Assembly (NCBI GenBank): GCA_003223515.1
Contig: QHVI01000094.1
Coordinates: 1 to 54,322 of the forward strand
Reading direction: 5' to 3'
Source of the DNA: Candidatus Angelobacter sp. Gp1-AA117
GTDB taxonomy: Bacteria > Acidobacteriota > Terriglobia > Terriglobales > Acidobacteriaceae
DNA: 54,322 nucleotides
Shown: positions 8,245 through 16,164 of the stretch, one piece after another
Layout of the letters: every line of letters begins with the position of its first letter
Position numbering within the stretch: the stretch's first letter is position 1
Translations under genes and position numbers: made by a program
Notes under the pieces: model-generated
What the model saw: only the letters and a program-made list of their open reading frames with translations
Told to the model about the DNA's origin: nothing
Databases searched by the model: none

Positions 8245-11200
8245 ACGAGAGCAACGCCGAATTCGTTGAGATATTCCTTCAGGAAGCGTCAGAGCATCTG
8301 CAATTCCTGCGGGAGTACTCCGGCATTTTGCAGGATCCGTATCCGCAGCCGGGCGACATCGAGCGTCTCTATATAGCTGCGCACACGCTGGCCGGGACCT
8401 CTGCTTCGTATGGCTTCCCGCTGTTCTCTGAGCTTTCCGGCAAGCTGGCCCACATCTTTCAATATGCAATGAACGCCACGATCGCAGCCGATGCCGCTGC
8501 CCCGCTGGTCGAATTCATTCTGGAGACCATCGCGGTACTTGAGTCTGATCTGCTGATGATCAGCGCCAAAGCCGCCGAGCCGGCTGAGGATATCAGCATC
8601 TTCAAGCAGCGCTATCCGTTCGCTTTTCAATCCCAGCCTGCCGCCGAATTACAAGAGCAGAGAAAAGAATCTTTAGAGGATATATTGGCGCTGGACGAAG
8701 ACGAAGCTGGAGCAGGCGCCGAAACTGTAACCCGCGCCGCTGCGCCGCCAGCGCCAGAACCGCCGCCGCTTGTCTTGCCTGAAGATGGAGAGGTTCCGGC
8801 AGAGATTCTTGAGTTCTTTGTACCGGAGGCGGAAGAGCATCTTCAGGTGGTCACCGACTGCCTGCTTTCACTCGAAACCAATCCCAGCGCTGAGCAGATT
8901 CATCGATTGCTGCGCGCCATGCATACCGTGAAGGGATCGGCAGCACAGGTTGGATTGCAGCGTATCTCCCGCGTAGCCCACCGGGCTGAGGATCTGATTG
9001 GCCGTCTGCGTGACGGAGCGTTGCGCCCCAGCGCCGAGATCATCGATATCTGCCTGGAATCGGTGGATGCTCTCAAGAAGTTCCTCTACCGGCAATGGCC
9101 GGACGAAGCGACCATGCGCTCTGCCGTGCAGGCGTTGTTCACGCGCATTAGCCGCCTGGTACCGGAAGAGGAAGATGCACCTCTATTGGCGAATGCTGCC
9201 GGAGCTGCTCCTCAGTCTCAGGCTGAAGAAGCTCCTGTTGCTGAAATCATAGCCGCACCAGTCACCCAGCCGCCTCCGGAAATTCCCGCGGCTGCGGCTG
9301 TTGCTCCTGCCCTTGTCGCTGCTCCTGCAGAAATCGAGCCTCCGGCAGAAGAGCGTTCTCCGCTGGTCAAGACGGGCTTGGCCGAAGCAGCCAGGGAAAC
9401 AGAAGCCAGGAAAGAACCGGCGGCCATGCCGCAGTCCAAGTCCGTGCGCATCGCGCTCGAACGGCTGGACCGCATGATGAATGCCGTAGGCGAACTGGTG
9501 ATCAACCGCACCCGCATGCTGGGCCGCGTGGCGGAACTTGAGCGCCTGGCCGACGTGCTGAACTTCTCCAAGGCGCGCATGCAGGATAAGGTGGCTGAAT
9601 TCCAGGAAAAGTACGAGTTCAGCCGCATCACCACCACGCCGACGCCGAAACGTTCCAGTGAAGCTTTCCCGCTGCGCGGAGGCTATTCCAGCTACTCGCA
9701 TTCCTTCGACCACGCGCTGGCGGAGTTCAGCGAGCTGGAATTGGATCGTTACGATGATTTCAATATCCTCTCGCGCTCACTGACGGAAATTTCTGCCGAT
9801 ATCACTGAGGTGCTTACGCAGCTTGATGGCTTCGTCCGCCGTGTGGACTCCGACATCGACGAGTTCACCAAGCTGGCCCATCGCCTGCAGGATGAAATCA
9901 CCCAGGCACGCATGGTGCCCATCGGCAATCTTTATACGCGCCTCTCGCGCACCGTGCGCGATGCCGCCAAAGCCGTCAACAAGACTGTTGAACTCACGCT
10001 CGCCGGTGCGGAGACGGAACTCGATAACAACATCATCCAGCAGATTTCTGATCCGCTCATTCACCTGGTACGCAATGCCGTGGCTCATGGTATTGAACGC
10101 GACGACGAGCGTTACAAGACAGGGAAGAGCGACCACGGCAACATCGCCGTCCGCGCTTATCATCGCGGCAACCACATATATATAGAGGTGGAAGACGACG
10201 GGCGCGGTATTGATTTTGAGCGCGTCCGCAAGACCGCCGTGGAGAACGGCTTGGCCAGCGCAGAAACAGCCGCTGAAGTGCCCGATCGTGACCTGCTCGA
10301 CTTCCTCTTCCATCCGGGCTTTTCAACTGCGCCGCGCATGACCGAACTCGCCGGACGCGGCGTGGGTCTCGACGTGGTGAGATCGAATCTCGCCCAGCTC
10401 AACGGCGAAATCGAGGTTGAGACCGATAAAGGTCACGGCACGCGCTTCACTCTGAAAGTTCCGCTCACGCTGATCATCTCGCAGGCCTTGTTTGTGCGCT
10501 GCGGCCCGCATATGTTTGCCTTGCCTTTGTCCTTCGTGGAAGAGATTCGCCGCCTGCGCGTGAACGAGATAGAAGAGGTTGGCGGCAAGCTGCTGACTAA
10601 GGTACGCGACATGGTTACCGAGATCGTGCGCCTGGATTCGGCGCTGGGCCTCGAAGAAGTTCAGCCGATCAACAACTTCTTCCGCATGGTAATCGTGAAT
10701 GTTGCCGGGCGGCAGGTTGGCCTCGTAGTGGAAGATGTCATCCGCAAAGACGAAATCGTGATCAAGAGCCTGGGCGAATACCTGCGCAATCTCAAGATGT
10801 TTCCCGGCGCCACGATTGCGCCGGATGGCAGCCTGATTCTGCTCATCGATGTGAATCGTCTGGTGGCGGGCGAGGCAATTGAGCGGCGTCCGTTGATGAC
10901 CAGCGCCAATGCCGCTCGCATCTTTGCGCCGGGTGCTGAGGCGGTGGCCCGCGGCTCGATTCCGGCGGCAGCCATTGAGGCTGTGCCTGATGAGAAAGTC
11001 GTGGTGCTCGTGGATGACTCGATCAGCGTGCGCAAGTTCGTGGGCCGCATGCTGGAGAAGGCAGGCTTCCGCGTGAAACTGGCTTCCGATGGCCTGGAGG
11101 CGCTGGAGATTGTTACGCAAGTACGCTGCGATCTGGTGGTTACCGACCTGGAGATGCCGCGCACCAATGGATATGAACTGCTGGCTCATCTGCGGCAGGA

Positions 11201-11405
11201 TCCCGAAACCCGTGGCTTGCCGGTAATGGTGGTTACTTCAAGGGCCGGAGCCAAGCATCGCGACCGGGCGATGAAAGAAGGCGCAGCGGCTTTCATGACC
11301 AAGCCGGTACAGGAAGACCAGTTCATTACTGCGGTAACGCGGTTAATTGGGCCGGGAACGGATACAGTAGAAACGAAAGTCTCGGCAGCCGTGGGGAGTG
11401 TTTAG
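8241..11405 (+). CDS. cheA: CheA/ChpA-type hybrid histidine kinase
   Basis: 1054 aa, GTG start. Domains in order: Hpt1 (1-110, His48 in AAHTLAG), Hpt2 (180-305, His228 in MHTVKGSAAQVGL), a Pro/Ala linker, dimerisation helices (from about 400, RLDRMMNAVGELVINRTRML), the HATPase domain (N-box HLVRNAVAHGIE near 608, VEDDGRGI, GRGVGLDVV), a CheW-like regulatory domain (about 740-880), and a C-terminal receiver (LVDDS, Asp969 in VVTDLEMP, TKP). Two Hpt domains plus a receiver place it with ChpA/PilL-type kinases rather than E. coli CheA. Hpt1 has AHTLAGTSASYGF, so it looks active. It is translationally coupled to cheR. Confidence 0.95.
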   Translation: MNESNAEFVEIFLQEASEHLQFLREYSGILQDPYPQPGDIERLYIAAHTLAGTSASYGFPLFSELSGKLAHIFQYAMNATIAADAAAPLVEFILETIAVLESDLLMISAKAAEPAEDISIFKQRYPFAFQSQPAAELQEQRKESLEDILALDEDEAGAGAETVTRAAAPPAPEPPPLVLPEDGEVPAEILEFFVPEAEEHLQVVTDCLLSLETNPSAEQIHRLLRAMHTVKGSAAQVGLQRISRVAHRAEDLIGRLRDGALRPSAEIIDICLESVDALKKFLYRQWPDEATMRSAVQALFTRISRLVPEEEDAPLLANAAGAAPQSQAEEAPVAEIIAAPVTQPPPEIPAAAAVAPALVAAPAEIEPPAEERSPLVKTGLAEAARETEARKEPAAMPQSKSVRIALERLDRMMNAVGELVINRTRMLGRVAELERLADVLNFSKARMQDKVAEFQEKYEFSRITTTPTPKRSSEAFPLRGGYSSYSHSFDHALAEFSELELDRYDDFNILSRSLTEISADITEVLTQLDGFVRRVDSDIDEFTKLAHRLQDEITQARMVPIGNLYTRLSRTVRDAAKAVNKTVELTLAGAETELDNNIIQQISDPLIHLVRNAVAHGIERDDERYKTGKSDHGNIAVRAYHRGNHIYIEVEDDGRGIDFERVRKTAVENGLASAETAAEVPDRDLLDFLFHPGFSTAPRMTELAGRGVGLDVVRSNLAQLNGEIEVETDKGHGTRFTLKVPLTLIISQALFVRCGPHMFALPLSFVEEIRRLRVNEIEEVGGKLLTKVRDMVTEIVRLDSALGLEEVQPINNFFRMVIVNVAGRQVGLVVEDVIRKDEIVIKSLGEYLRNLKMFPGATIAPDGSLILLIDVNRLVAGEAIERRPLMTSANAARIFAPGAEAVARGSIPAAAIEAVPDEKVVVLVDDSISVRKFVGRMLEKAGFRVKLASDGLEALEIVTQVRCDLVVTDLEMPRTNGYELLAHLRQDPETRGLPVMVVTSRAGAKHRDRAMKEGAAAFMTKPVQEDQFITAVTRLIGPGTDTVETKVSAAVGSV

Positions 11406-11450
11406 TAATTAGTAATTAGCAATTAGTACTTAGTAGTTAGTAGTTAGCTG
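11403..11450. repeat. TAGTAATTAGCAATTAG-type degenerate direct repeat
   Basis: Directly after the cheA stop, seven or so imperfect units of TAGTAATTAG/TAGTACTTAG type run head to tail. Similar runs lie at 5214-5240, 23912-24052, 43390-43490, 52630-52680 and 52845-52910. A small hairpin GCGCC-GTA-GGCGC (11502-11514) followed by GACACAG lies between this run and cheB. Confidence 0.6.
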
Positions 11451-11531
11451 AACAATCGGAAGCCGTAAGGGCTGGGAATAAGGCCATAGATCAGATTTAG
11501 AGCGCCGTAGGCGCGACACAGATATTAAAGG

Positions 11532-12692
11532 ATGGATCAAAGCAAGAAAATCCGGGTATTGATCGTGGATGATTCGGCATTCATGCGTAAGGTGCTGCAG
11601 AGCATCCTGGCGGCCGATCCGCAGCTTGAGGTGTGCGGTGAAGCTCGCGACGGACGCGATGCCGTGACTCAGTCTGAGGTTTTGAAGCCTGACGTAATCA
11701 CCATGGACATCAACATGCCTCACATGGATGGCCTGCAGGCTACCGAGATCATCATGTCCGGCAATCCACGCCCGATTGTGGTTGTCAGCTCCGAATCGCG
11801 CGAAGGAGCAGAGGTCACGCTCAAGGCGCTGGAACTTGGAGCCATCGATTTCGTGGCCAAACCTTCCGGCGGCATTGATCTCGACATGAATTCGGTGAAG
11901 GAAGAGCTTTGCCGCAAGCTGAAGGTCGCCTCCAAGGTCCGCGTGGTGCGCAATGCCACCCGCTCAAGACTTCAGCAGGAAATAGCTACATCCGCGCCGC
12001 GCACCGAACCGGCAAGAACATTCGAGCAGAGCCTGAAGAATGGGAGCATCAATGGCGCCGGAGCGGCCGCAGCCCCCGCCCTTGCACGGGGCAGCAGCAA
12101 ATTCCCAATCGTAGTGGTGGCCTCTTCAACCGGCGGCCCGGCCACCCTGATGAAATTCATTCCTTATTTCCCTAAAGATTTCCCCGGAGCCGTCGTCCTG
12201 GTACAACACATGCCCGGCAGCTTCACCGCACAATTCAGCCAGCAGCTTGCAGAAGTTTCGCAGATGAAGGTGAAGGAAGCCGAATCGGGAGAGATCATCG
12301 TGGCCGGCCAGCTTTATATCTGTCCTGGTTCGCATCACATGCGCGTCTCGCCCACCGGCAGGGTTTCTCTGGATGATGGGCCGCGCATCGGCGGCTATCG
12401 TCCCTGCGCTGACCTCACGCTGGAAAGCGCGGCCGAGTATGCAGGCCCCATGGCCATTGGCGTGATTCTCACCGGCATGGGCAATGATGGATCGAAGGGC
12501 GTGCAGACGATCAGAAACGTTGGCGGGCACGTAATTGCCCAGGCTGAGTCGAGCGCCGTGATCTTCGGTATGCCGCAGGAGGCCATCAAGACCGGAGCGG
12601 TAGACCAGGTGCTGCCCATGGAAGTCATCTACAACGCCATTGAAAAGCGCGTGCTTTACATCTTTGGTGCGGCCAGGGTGGGTGCGCTGTGA
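11532..12692 (+). CDS. cheB: CheB receptor methylesterase/deamidase with receiver
   Basis: 386 aa. The N-terminal receiver has LIVDDSAFMRK and phosphoacceptor Asp59 (ITMDINMPHMDG). After an Ala-rich linker, the C-terminal methylesterase domain carries the catalytic set: Ser in VVVASSTGGPATL, His in VLVQHMPGSFT and Asp in LTGMGNDGSKG. It would remove the methyl groups added by CheR when phosphorylated by CheA. It follows cheA after 126 bp of repeats and overlaps the next cheW-like gene by 4 bases (GTGA), opening a run of five coupled genes. Confidence 0.95.
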   Translation: MDQSKKIRVLIVDDSAFMRKVLQSILAADPQLEVCGEARDGRDAVTQSEVLKPDVITMDINMPHMDGLQATEIIMSGNPRPIVVVSSESREGAEVTLKALELGAIDFVAKPSGGIDLDMNSVKEELCRKLKVASKVRVVRNATRSRLQQEIATSAPRTEPARTFEQSLKNGSINGAGAAAAPALARGSSKFPIVVVASSTGGPATLMKFIPYFPKDFPGAVVLVQHMPGSFTAQFSQQLAEVSQMKVKEAESGEIIVAGQLYICPGSHHMRVSPTGRVSLDDGPRIGGYRPCADLTLESAAEYAGPMAIGVILTGMGNDGSKGVQTIRNVGGHVIAQAESSAVIFGMPQEAIKTGAVDQVLPMEVIYNAIEKRVLYIFGAARVGAL

Positions 12693-13180
12693 GGGCCAAT
12701 CGCCTGCCTCCGCCGAAAGGTGCGCGTGAGGATGTGATCCTTTTCACGGTGGGCGTCTTCAAGTTTGCCATTGCCGCGAATGCGGTGAGCGAAATCAGGA
12801 ACGTAGAAGGCCTGCAGCGCTTCAGTTCCGGCGCAGGCAAGGTGGAATTCACGCTGGAGCGTAATGGGGCCACTTACTTTGTCGTAAACGCAGCCCGGCA
12901 TCTGCTCCTGGAGCCGGAGAAGCCCACGCGGCTGCTGATCCTGCGCCATAGCCCGGCAGCGGTGCTGGTGGATAGCACTGACCGCATGACGCAGCTTTCC
13001 GTGCTGCATGCGCTGCCCCTGGCGTTTCACAGTGATGAGCGGCGATGGTATCGCGGACTGGCAGTCTTGAATGGCGAAGTGATTCCGGTGGTGAACCATG
13101 ACGCCTTCCTGAGCAAATCGGAAACAGTTGTGCTGCGTGTAAAAGCGGAGCAACTCAGAGGTGCGGCGGCGGCAGTATGA
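12689..13180 (+). CDS. CheW-like protein 2
   Basis: 163 aa, GTG start overlapping the cheB stop. It is a divergent CheW fold: ILFTVGVFKFAIAANAVSEIRNVEGL for the first strands, FVVNAARHLLLEP in the middle, and RGLAVLNGEVIPVVNHDAFL, where a CheW 'LxGxxIPVxD' strand is expected. The GxxNLRG signature is not kept. With three CheW-type proteins for a single receptor, this one may couple other receptors or have a structural role. Its stop overlaps the next start (ATGA). Confidence 0.75.
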   Translation: MRANRLPPPKGAREDVILFTVGVFKFAIAANAVSEIRNVEGLQRFSSGAGKVEFTLERNGATYFVVNAARHLLLEPEKPTRLLILRHSPAAVLVDSTDRMTQLSVLHALPLAFHSDERRWYRGLAVLNGEVIPVVNHDAFLSKSETVVLRVKAEQLRGAAAAV

Positions 13181-13605
13181 GCGGCGGTGGTGAAAATTCG
13201 TTTGTGTTGTTTCCGCTCGGCAGCCGGAAGTTTGCCCTCCCTGCGGAAAAAGTCACAGAGCTGGCCAAGCCTGATCGCCTGCAGACCTTTCCCCATTGCA
13301 CGCGACTGCTGACTGGCGTGCTCACGCGCCGGGGAAGAATCGTCCCGGTATGTGACGTGGCCCAGGTGCTGGTGGGGCCGGATACTCCACCCCGGAAGTT
13401 TTATCTGATTGCTAACCGCAAATTCGAGTCGCGCCAGGAGTGGACTGCCATTCCTGTATCCGGTGAATGCGAACTGGCCAGCGGTGAGCCTGTGGCGCCC
13501 GGCGGCCGGCAGCCTGAATACATAAGTGGATTGCTCTCATTGAACGATGAGATGATCCAAGTGCTGGATCTCGAACGATTGATGGCCATGGAGGCGGGCG
13601 CATGA
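13177..13605 (+). CDS. CheW-like protein 3
   Basis: 142 aa with FVLFPLGSRKFALPAEKVTEL, then LLTGVLTRRGRIVPVCDVAQVL (close to the CheW GxxxxRGxxxPVxD pattern) and a final GLLSLNDEMIQVLDLERLM strand. It lies between CheW-like protein 2 and the PATAN protein, with 4-base ATGA overlaps on both sides. This indicates one translational unit with matched expression. Confidence 0.82.
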   Translation: MSGGGENSFVLFPLGSRKFALPAEKVTELAKPDRLQTFPHCTRLLTGVLTRRGRIVPVCDVAQVLVGPDTPPRKFYLIANRKFESRQEWTAIPVSGECELASGEPVAPGGRQPEYISGLLSLNDEMIQVLDLERLMAMEAGA

Positions 13606-14375
13606 ATTCTGTCTCCACCGGCAAGATCCTGCTGATCGATGCCAACGTCTTCTTTGCCAAGCGCGTGACCGACGCGCTCAAGCAGGAAGGCTTTGAGGTC
13701 TCGCACAGCACGCAATCGGGCTACGCGCTCACCACGCTTGAATATGACACGCCCTCGGTCATCCTGTGCTCCACCAGCCTGCGCGAGATGAATGCGCACG
13801 ATCTTCCGCCCATTGTTCATGCCGATCCCAAGACTGCGCATATCCCGGTGATTGCCATGGGCGAGGGCAGCGAAAATTCCATGATGGAAGCATTTCGCGC
13901 TGGTTGTGCCGATTACATAGATAAGAGGTTGGGACCAGAATTGATTGCCGGGCACGTCAAAAGCTTTCTCCGCAGCAATTCTGAAGGATTCCAGCCAGTG
14001 CAGATGCTCGGCTCGTCTGATACGGCGCTGAGCGGTAACCTGTCTCACCTTGACCTGCCCGGAGTGGTGCAGATGCTGACCCACTCACGGCAGTCCGGAT
14101 CGCTGTACGTGAATGCGGGTGTGACAGATGGAATCGTGTTCTTTGAAAATGGCGCCGTGACTCATGCTGAGTGCGGCGACCTGATTGGTGACGATGCCGT
14201 GGTGCAGATCGTGAAATCCAGTAACGGCGTTGAGAGTGGCGGCTATAAGTTTGTGCCGGGAGAGACCGCCTTCACCCGGACTGTCCTGCGCTCGGCGACG
14301 GAGTTGATGCTGGAGGCGCTGCGGGAACTCGATGAGGACGCATATAACAACCCCGAGGGAGGCCCTTTTTTATGA
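13602..14375 (+). CDS. Pseudo-receiver fused to PATAN (DUF4388) domain
   Basis: 257 aa. Residues 1-125 have a receiver fold (KILLIDANVFFAKRV), but the phosphoacceptor Asp is replaced by Ser57 (SVILCSTSL) and the acidic pair is DA, so it should not be phosphorylated. Residues about 135-245 match PATAN/DUF4388: ALSGNLSHLDLPGVVQMLTH, RQSGSLYVN, GIVFFENGAVTHAECGDLIG. PATAN proteins such as PatA/PixG are CheY-linked partners of type IV pilus and phototaxis systems, and this is the best hint that the cluster controls pili or surface behaviour. ATGA overlaps on both sides. Confidence 0.85.
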   Translation: MNSVSTGKILLIDANVFFAKRVTDALKQEGFEVSHSTQSGYALTTLEYDTPSVILCSTSLREMNAHDLPPIVHADPKTAHIPVIAMGEGSENSMMEAFRAGCADYIDKRLGPELIAGHVKSFLRSNSEGFQPVQMLGSSDTALSGNLSHLDLPGVVQMLTHSRQSGSLYVNAGVTDGIVFFENGAVTHAECGDLIGDDAVVQIVKSSNGVESGGYKFVPGETAFTRTVLRSATELMLEALRELDEDAYNNPEGGPFL

Positions 14376-15166
14376 GCACCGTCCCCACAGTGTATTTCAT
14401 TGATGACAGCGCTACCATGCGCGAGGTCATTAAGATCGCCTTCCGGCGTGAGAATATCAACGTGGTGGCTCATCACGATGCAGCCGCTGCGCTGGACGAA
14501 ATTGAGCAGGCCAGGCCCGATGTCGTGATCACCGATGTGATCATGCCGGGCAAGGATGGATACGATGTCTGCCAGCACATCAAGAGTCATCCTGCATTGC
14601 AGAAGACCCCGGTCATTCTTATGTCTGGTGTGGTGAATCGCGCAGTCGCCGAGCGGGCTTTTGCCGTGAAAGCGGATGAGCTGCTGCGCAAACCTTTCCA
14701 GCCGCAGGACTTGATTACCCGCGTGAAGCATCTGCTTAAGCCCAACGGAAACGGCAATGCCGCGCCCGCGCCTGCCGCCAATGCTGCCGCAGCACTGAGC
14801 AGTATCTTTTCTAACGCGACCCAGCCCCGGCCTGTGGCTGCTGCGCCGCTCCCGCAGTCCACTCCCGGACCGCGTGTGGTTCCGGCGATCGCTGCCACTG
14901 CGCCCGCGATTGTTCCTGCCATGGCTGCGCCTGCACCAACTCCTGCGCCCGTGCCCCTGGCTGCACCTGTTGCCGTTGCGCCTGCGCCTGCTCCGGCGCC
15001 TGCGATAGTCAGCAAGCCTGCAATGAACGGCGATCACGGCAAGATAAAAATCGAAATCCTGCGCCTGGAAGGGCTGGTGAAGAAGCTGCAATCGGAACTG
15101 CTAGCCGAACGCGAATACTCGCGTGCCCTGGAAGAGCACGTCAAGACATTGCAGGAATCAGAATAG
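14372..15166 (+). CDS. Response regulator with Ala/Pro linker and coiled-coil tail
   Basis: 264 aa. An intact receiver (YFIDDS, Asp55 in VITDVIMPGKDG, Ser in LMSG, Lys in RKPF) fills residues 1-125. A low-complexity Ala/Pro linker follows (about 127-210), then a C-terminal coiled coil of about 45 residues (KIKIEILRLEGLVKKLQSEL). The tail suggests dimerisation or docking to a helical partner rather than DNA binding. It is the last gene of the coupled cheB-to-here run. Confidence 0.85.
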   Translation: MSTVPTVYFIDDSATMREVIKIAFRRENINVVAHHDAAAALDEIEQARPDVVITDVIMPGKDGYDVCQHIKSHPALQKTPVILMSGVVNRAVAERAFAVKADELLRKPFQPQDLITRVKHLLKPNGNGNAAPAPAANAAAALSSIFSNATQPRPVAAAPLPQSTPGPRVVPAIAATAPAIVPAMAAPAPTPAPVPLAAPVAVAPAPAPAPAIVSKPAMNGDHGKIKIEILRLEGLVKKLQSELLAEREYSRALEEHVKTLQESE

Positions 15167-15184
15167 CTTTCTTAGCCGGAGAGA

Positions 15185-15298
15185 ACGCCAGGGAAAATGG
15201 GTAAGTGGGTAATTTGGTAAATGAGTAAATTGTCTTGAATCAAAGTCTTTTATTCTCTCTTGTTTTCTCTGCGTTCTCTGCGCGCTCTGCGGTGAAAT
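15185..15298. repeat. GTAAATGAGTAAATT run and 9-nt array after the che cluster
   Basis: An 8-nt-periodic run (GGTAAGTGGGTAATTTGGTA and on, about 15198-15233) is followed by a 9-nt-periodic array (TTCTCTGCGTTCTCTGCG, about 15255-15295) ending close to the stop of the convergent hemerythrin gene. It marks the end of the chemosensory cluster. Confidence 0.6.
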
Positions 15299-15985
15299 TC
15301 ATGCTTTCGGCGTAAACTGCGCCAGGTCGTACACTCCAAACTGCTTCTCCAGTTCCGTTACCTGATCCACCGCCATATCGAATCCATCTCCGCCGAAGGT
15401 CTTGCGTTCGATCTGGTCAAACTGTTCGCCCAGCGCATCGTATTCGTGTTTGCTTACGATGCTATGGAGGGTCGGGAACAATACGGTATCCTCGCGGGCT
15501 TCATGCGGACGATACATGCGGAGGAATGAAGCGAGATCGGGACGAATGGCCTGCATGTCTCCCTTGTTTGCATTGGCAATGATGCGGCCGGTCAGGGTGC
15601 GTCCGGCGGCATGCTGGGTGCGCAGAGTCTTGACCAAGTCAACCAGCTTGCCGGCTTTTTCAAAGCGCGGGAAAAGATGATCTTCTTCAAGCTTCTCGTG
15701 ATACTCCTCGATGAATTTTTTGATGAGCCCGGCAGACTTGGTAATGATCGCAGGATCGAACTTGGCGTCTTTATCGTTGGCCTGAATGCGGCGAATGGCC
15801 TCGTCATAGATCAGCAGAATGCGGTTGAGCACTCCGTGTTCGCGCATGAGATCTTCATTGGTGGAAACGTCGTCCTCTTCTTCCTGTTTCTTTTTGGCTT
15901 TCTGCTCAGCCACTGACACCAGCGGCAATGCCAGTCCTGAAACCAAAATGGAAGAGGACTGCATAATAAAAGTGCGTCGCTTCAT
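15299..15985 (-). CDS. Exported hemerythrin-domain protein
   Basis: 228 aa. The N-terminus KRRTFIMQSSSILVSGLALP looks like a Tat-type signal (twin Arg, then a hydrophobic core). Residues 45-170 show the hemerythrin His/acid ligand set: His50, His96, His103 with LFPRFE, His125 and His161 with HEAREDTVLFP, so a di-iron site is likely. Family roles are oxygen or NO binding or redox sensing; which applies here cannot be read. Ribosome binding site AGGAGA lies 6 bp before the ATG. The stop is convergent with the che cluster. Confidence 0.85.
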   Translation of the reverse strand: MKRRTFIMQSSSILVSGLALPLVSVAEQKAKKKQEEEDDVSTNEDLMREHGVLNRILLIYDEAIRRIQANDKDAKFDPAIITKSAGLIKKFIEEYHEKLEEDHLFPRFEKAGKLVDLVKTLRTQHAAGRTLTGRIIANANKGDMQAIRPDLASFLRMYRPHEAREDTVLFPTLHSIVSKHEYDALGEQFDQIERKTFGGDGFDMAVDQVTELEKQFGVYDLAQFTPKA

Positions 15986-16014
15986 TGAAATCTCCTGAGG
16001 CAGCCATATTAAGC

Positions 16015-16160
16015 ATTAACCGCCACGGACGCAAAGGGCGCGAAGGAACCAAGACAAAAATCAAAGATGTCGATTCAACCCATTTACTCATTTACTCATT
16101 TACTCATTTATCCACTTTCGTTTCCTTTGCGTCCTTAGCGTCCTTTGCGGTAAATTCTGG
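16015..16160. repeat. Degenerate repeat block between divergent genes
   Basis: A 9-nt-periodic array (AACCGCCACGGACGCAAAGG, about 16017-16050), a CATTTACTCATTTACTCATT run (16079-16113), and an inverted 9-nt array (CCTTTGCGTCCTTAGCGTCC, about 16122-16153). An open frame runs through the whole block into the next gene, but these are repeats, not coding sequence. Confidence 0.7.
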
Positions 16161-16164
16161 ATCA

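Noticed and set aside
16015-16160. Possible CRISPR array from regular short repeats
   Set aside because: Units of 7-9 nt directly abut without unique spacers and degenerate from copy to copy; no cas genes are present.
15985-16164. N-terminal extension of the thioredoxin/UGSC-partner protein
   Set aside because: The 60 codons run through degenerate repeat DNA and the divergent hemerythrin leader; the protein's own domain begins at the ATG at 16165.
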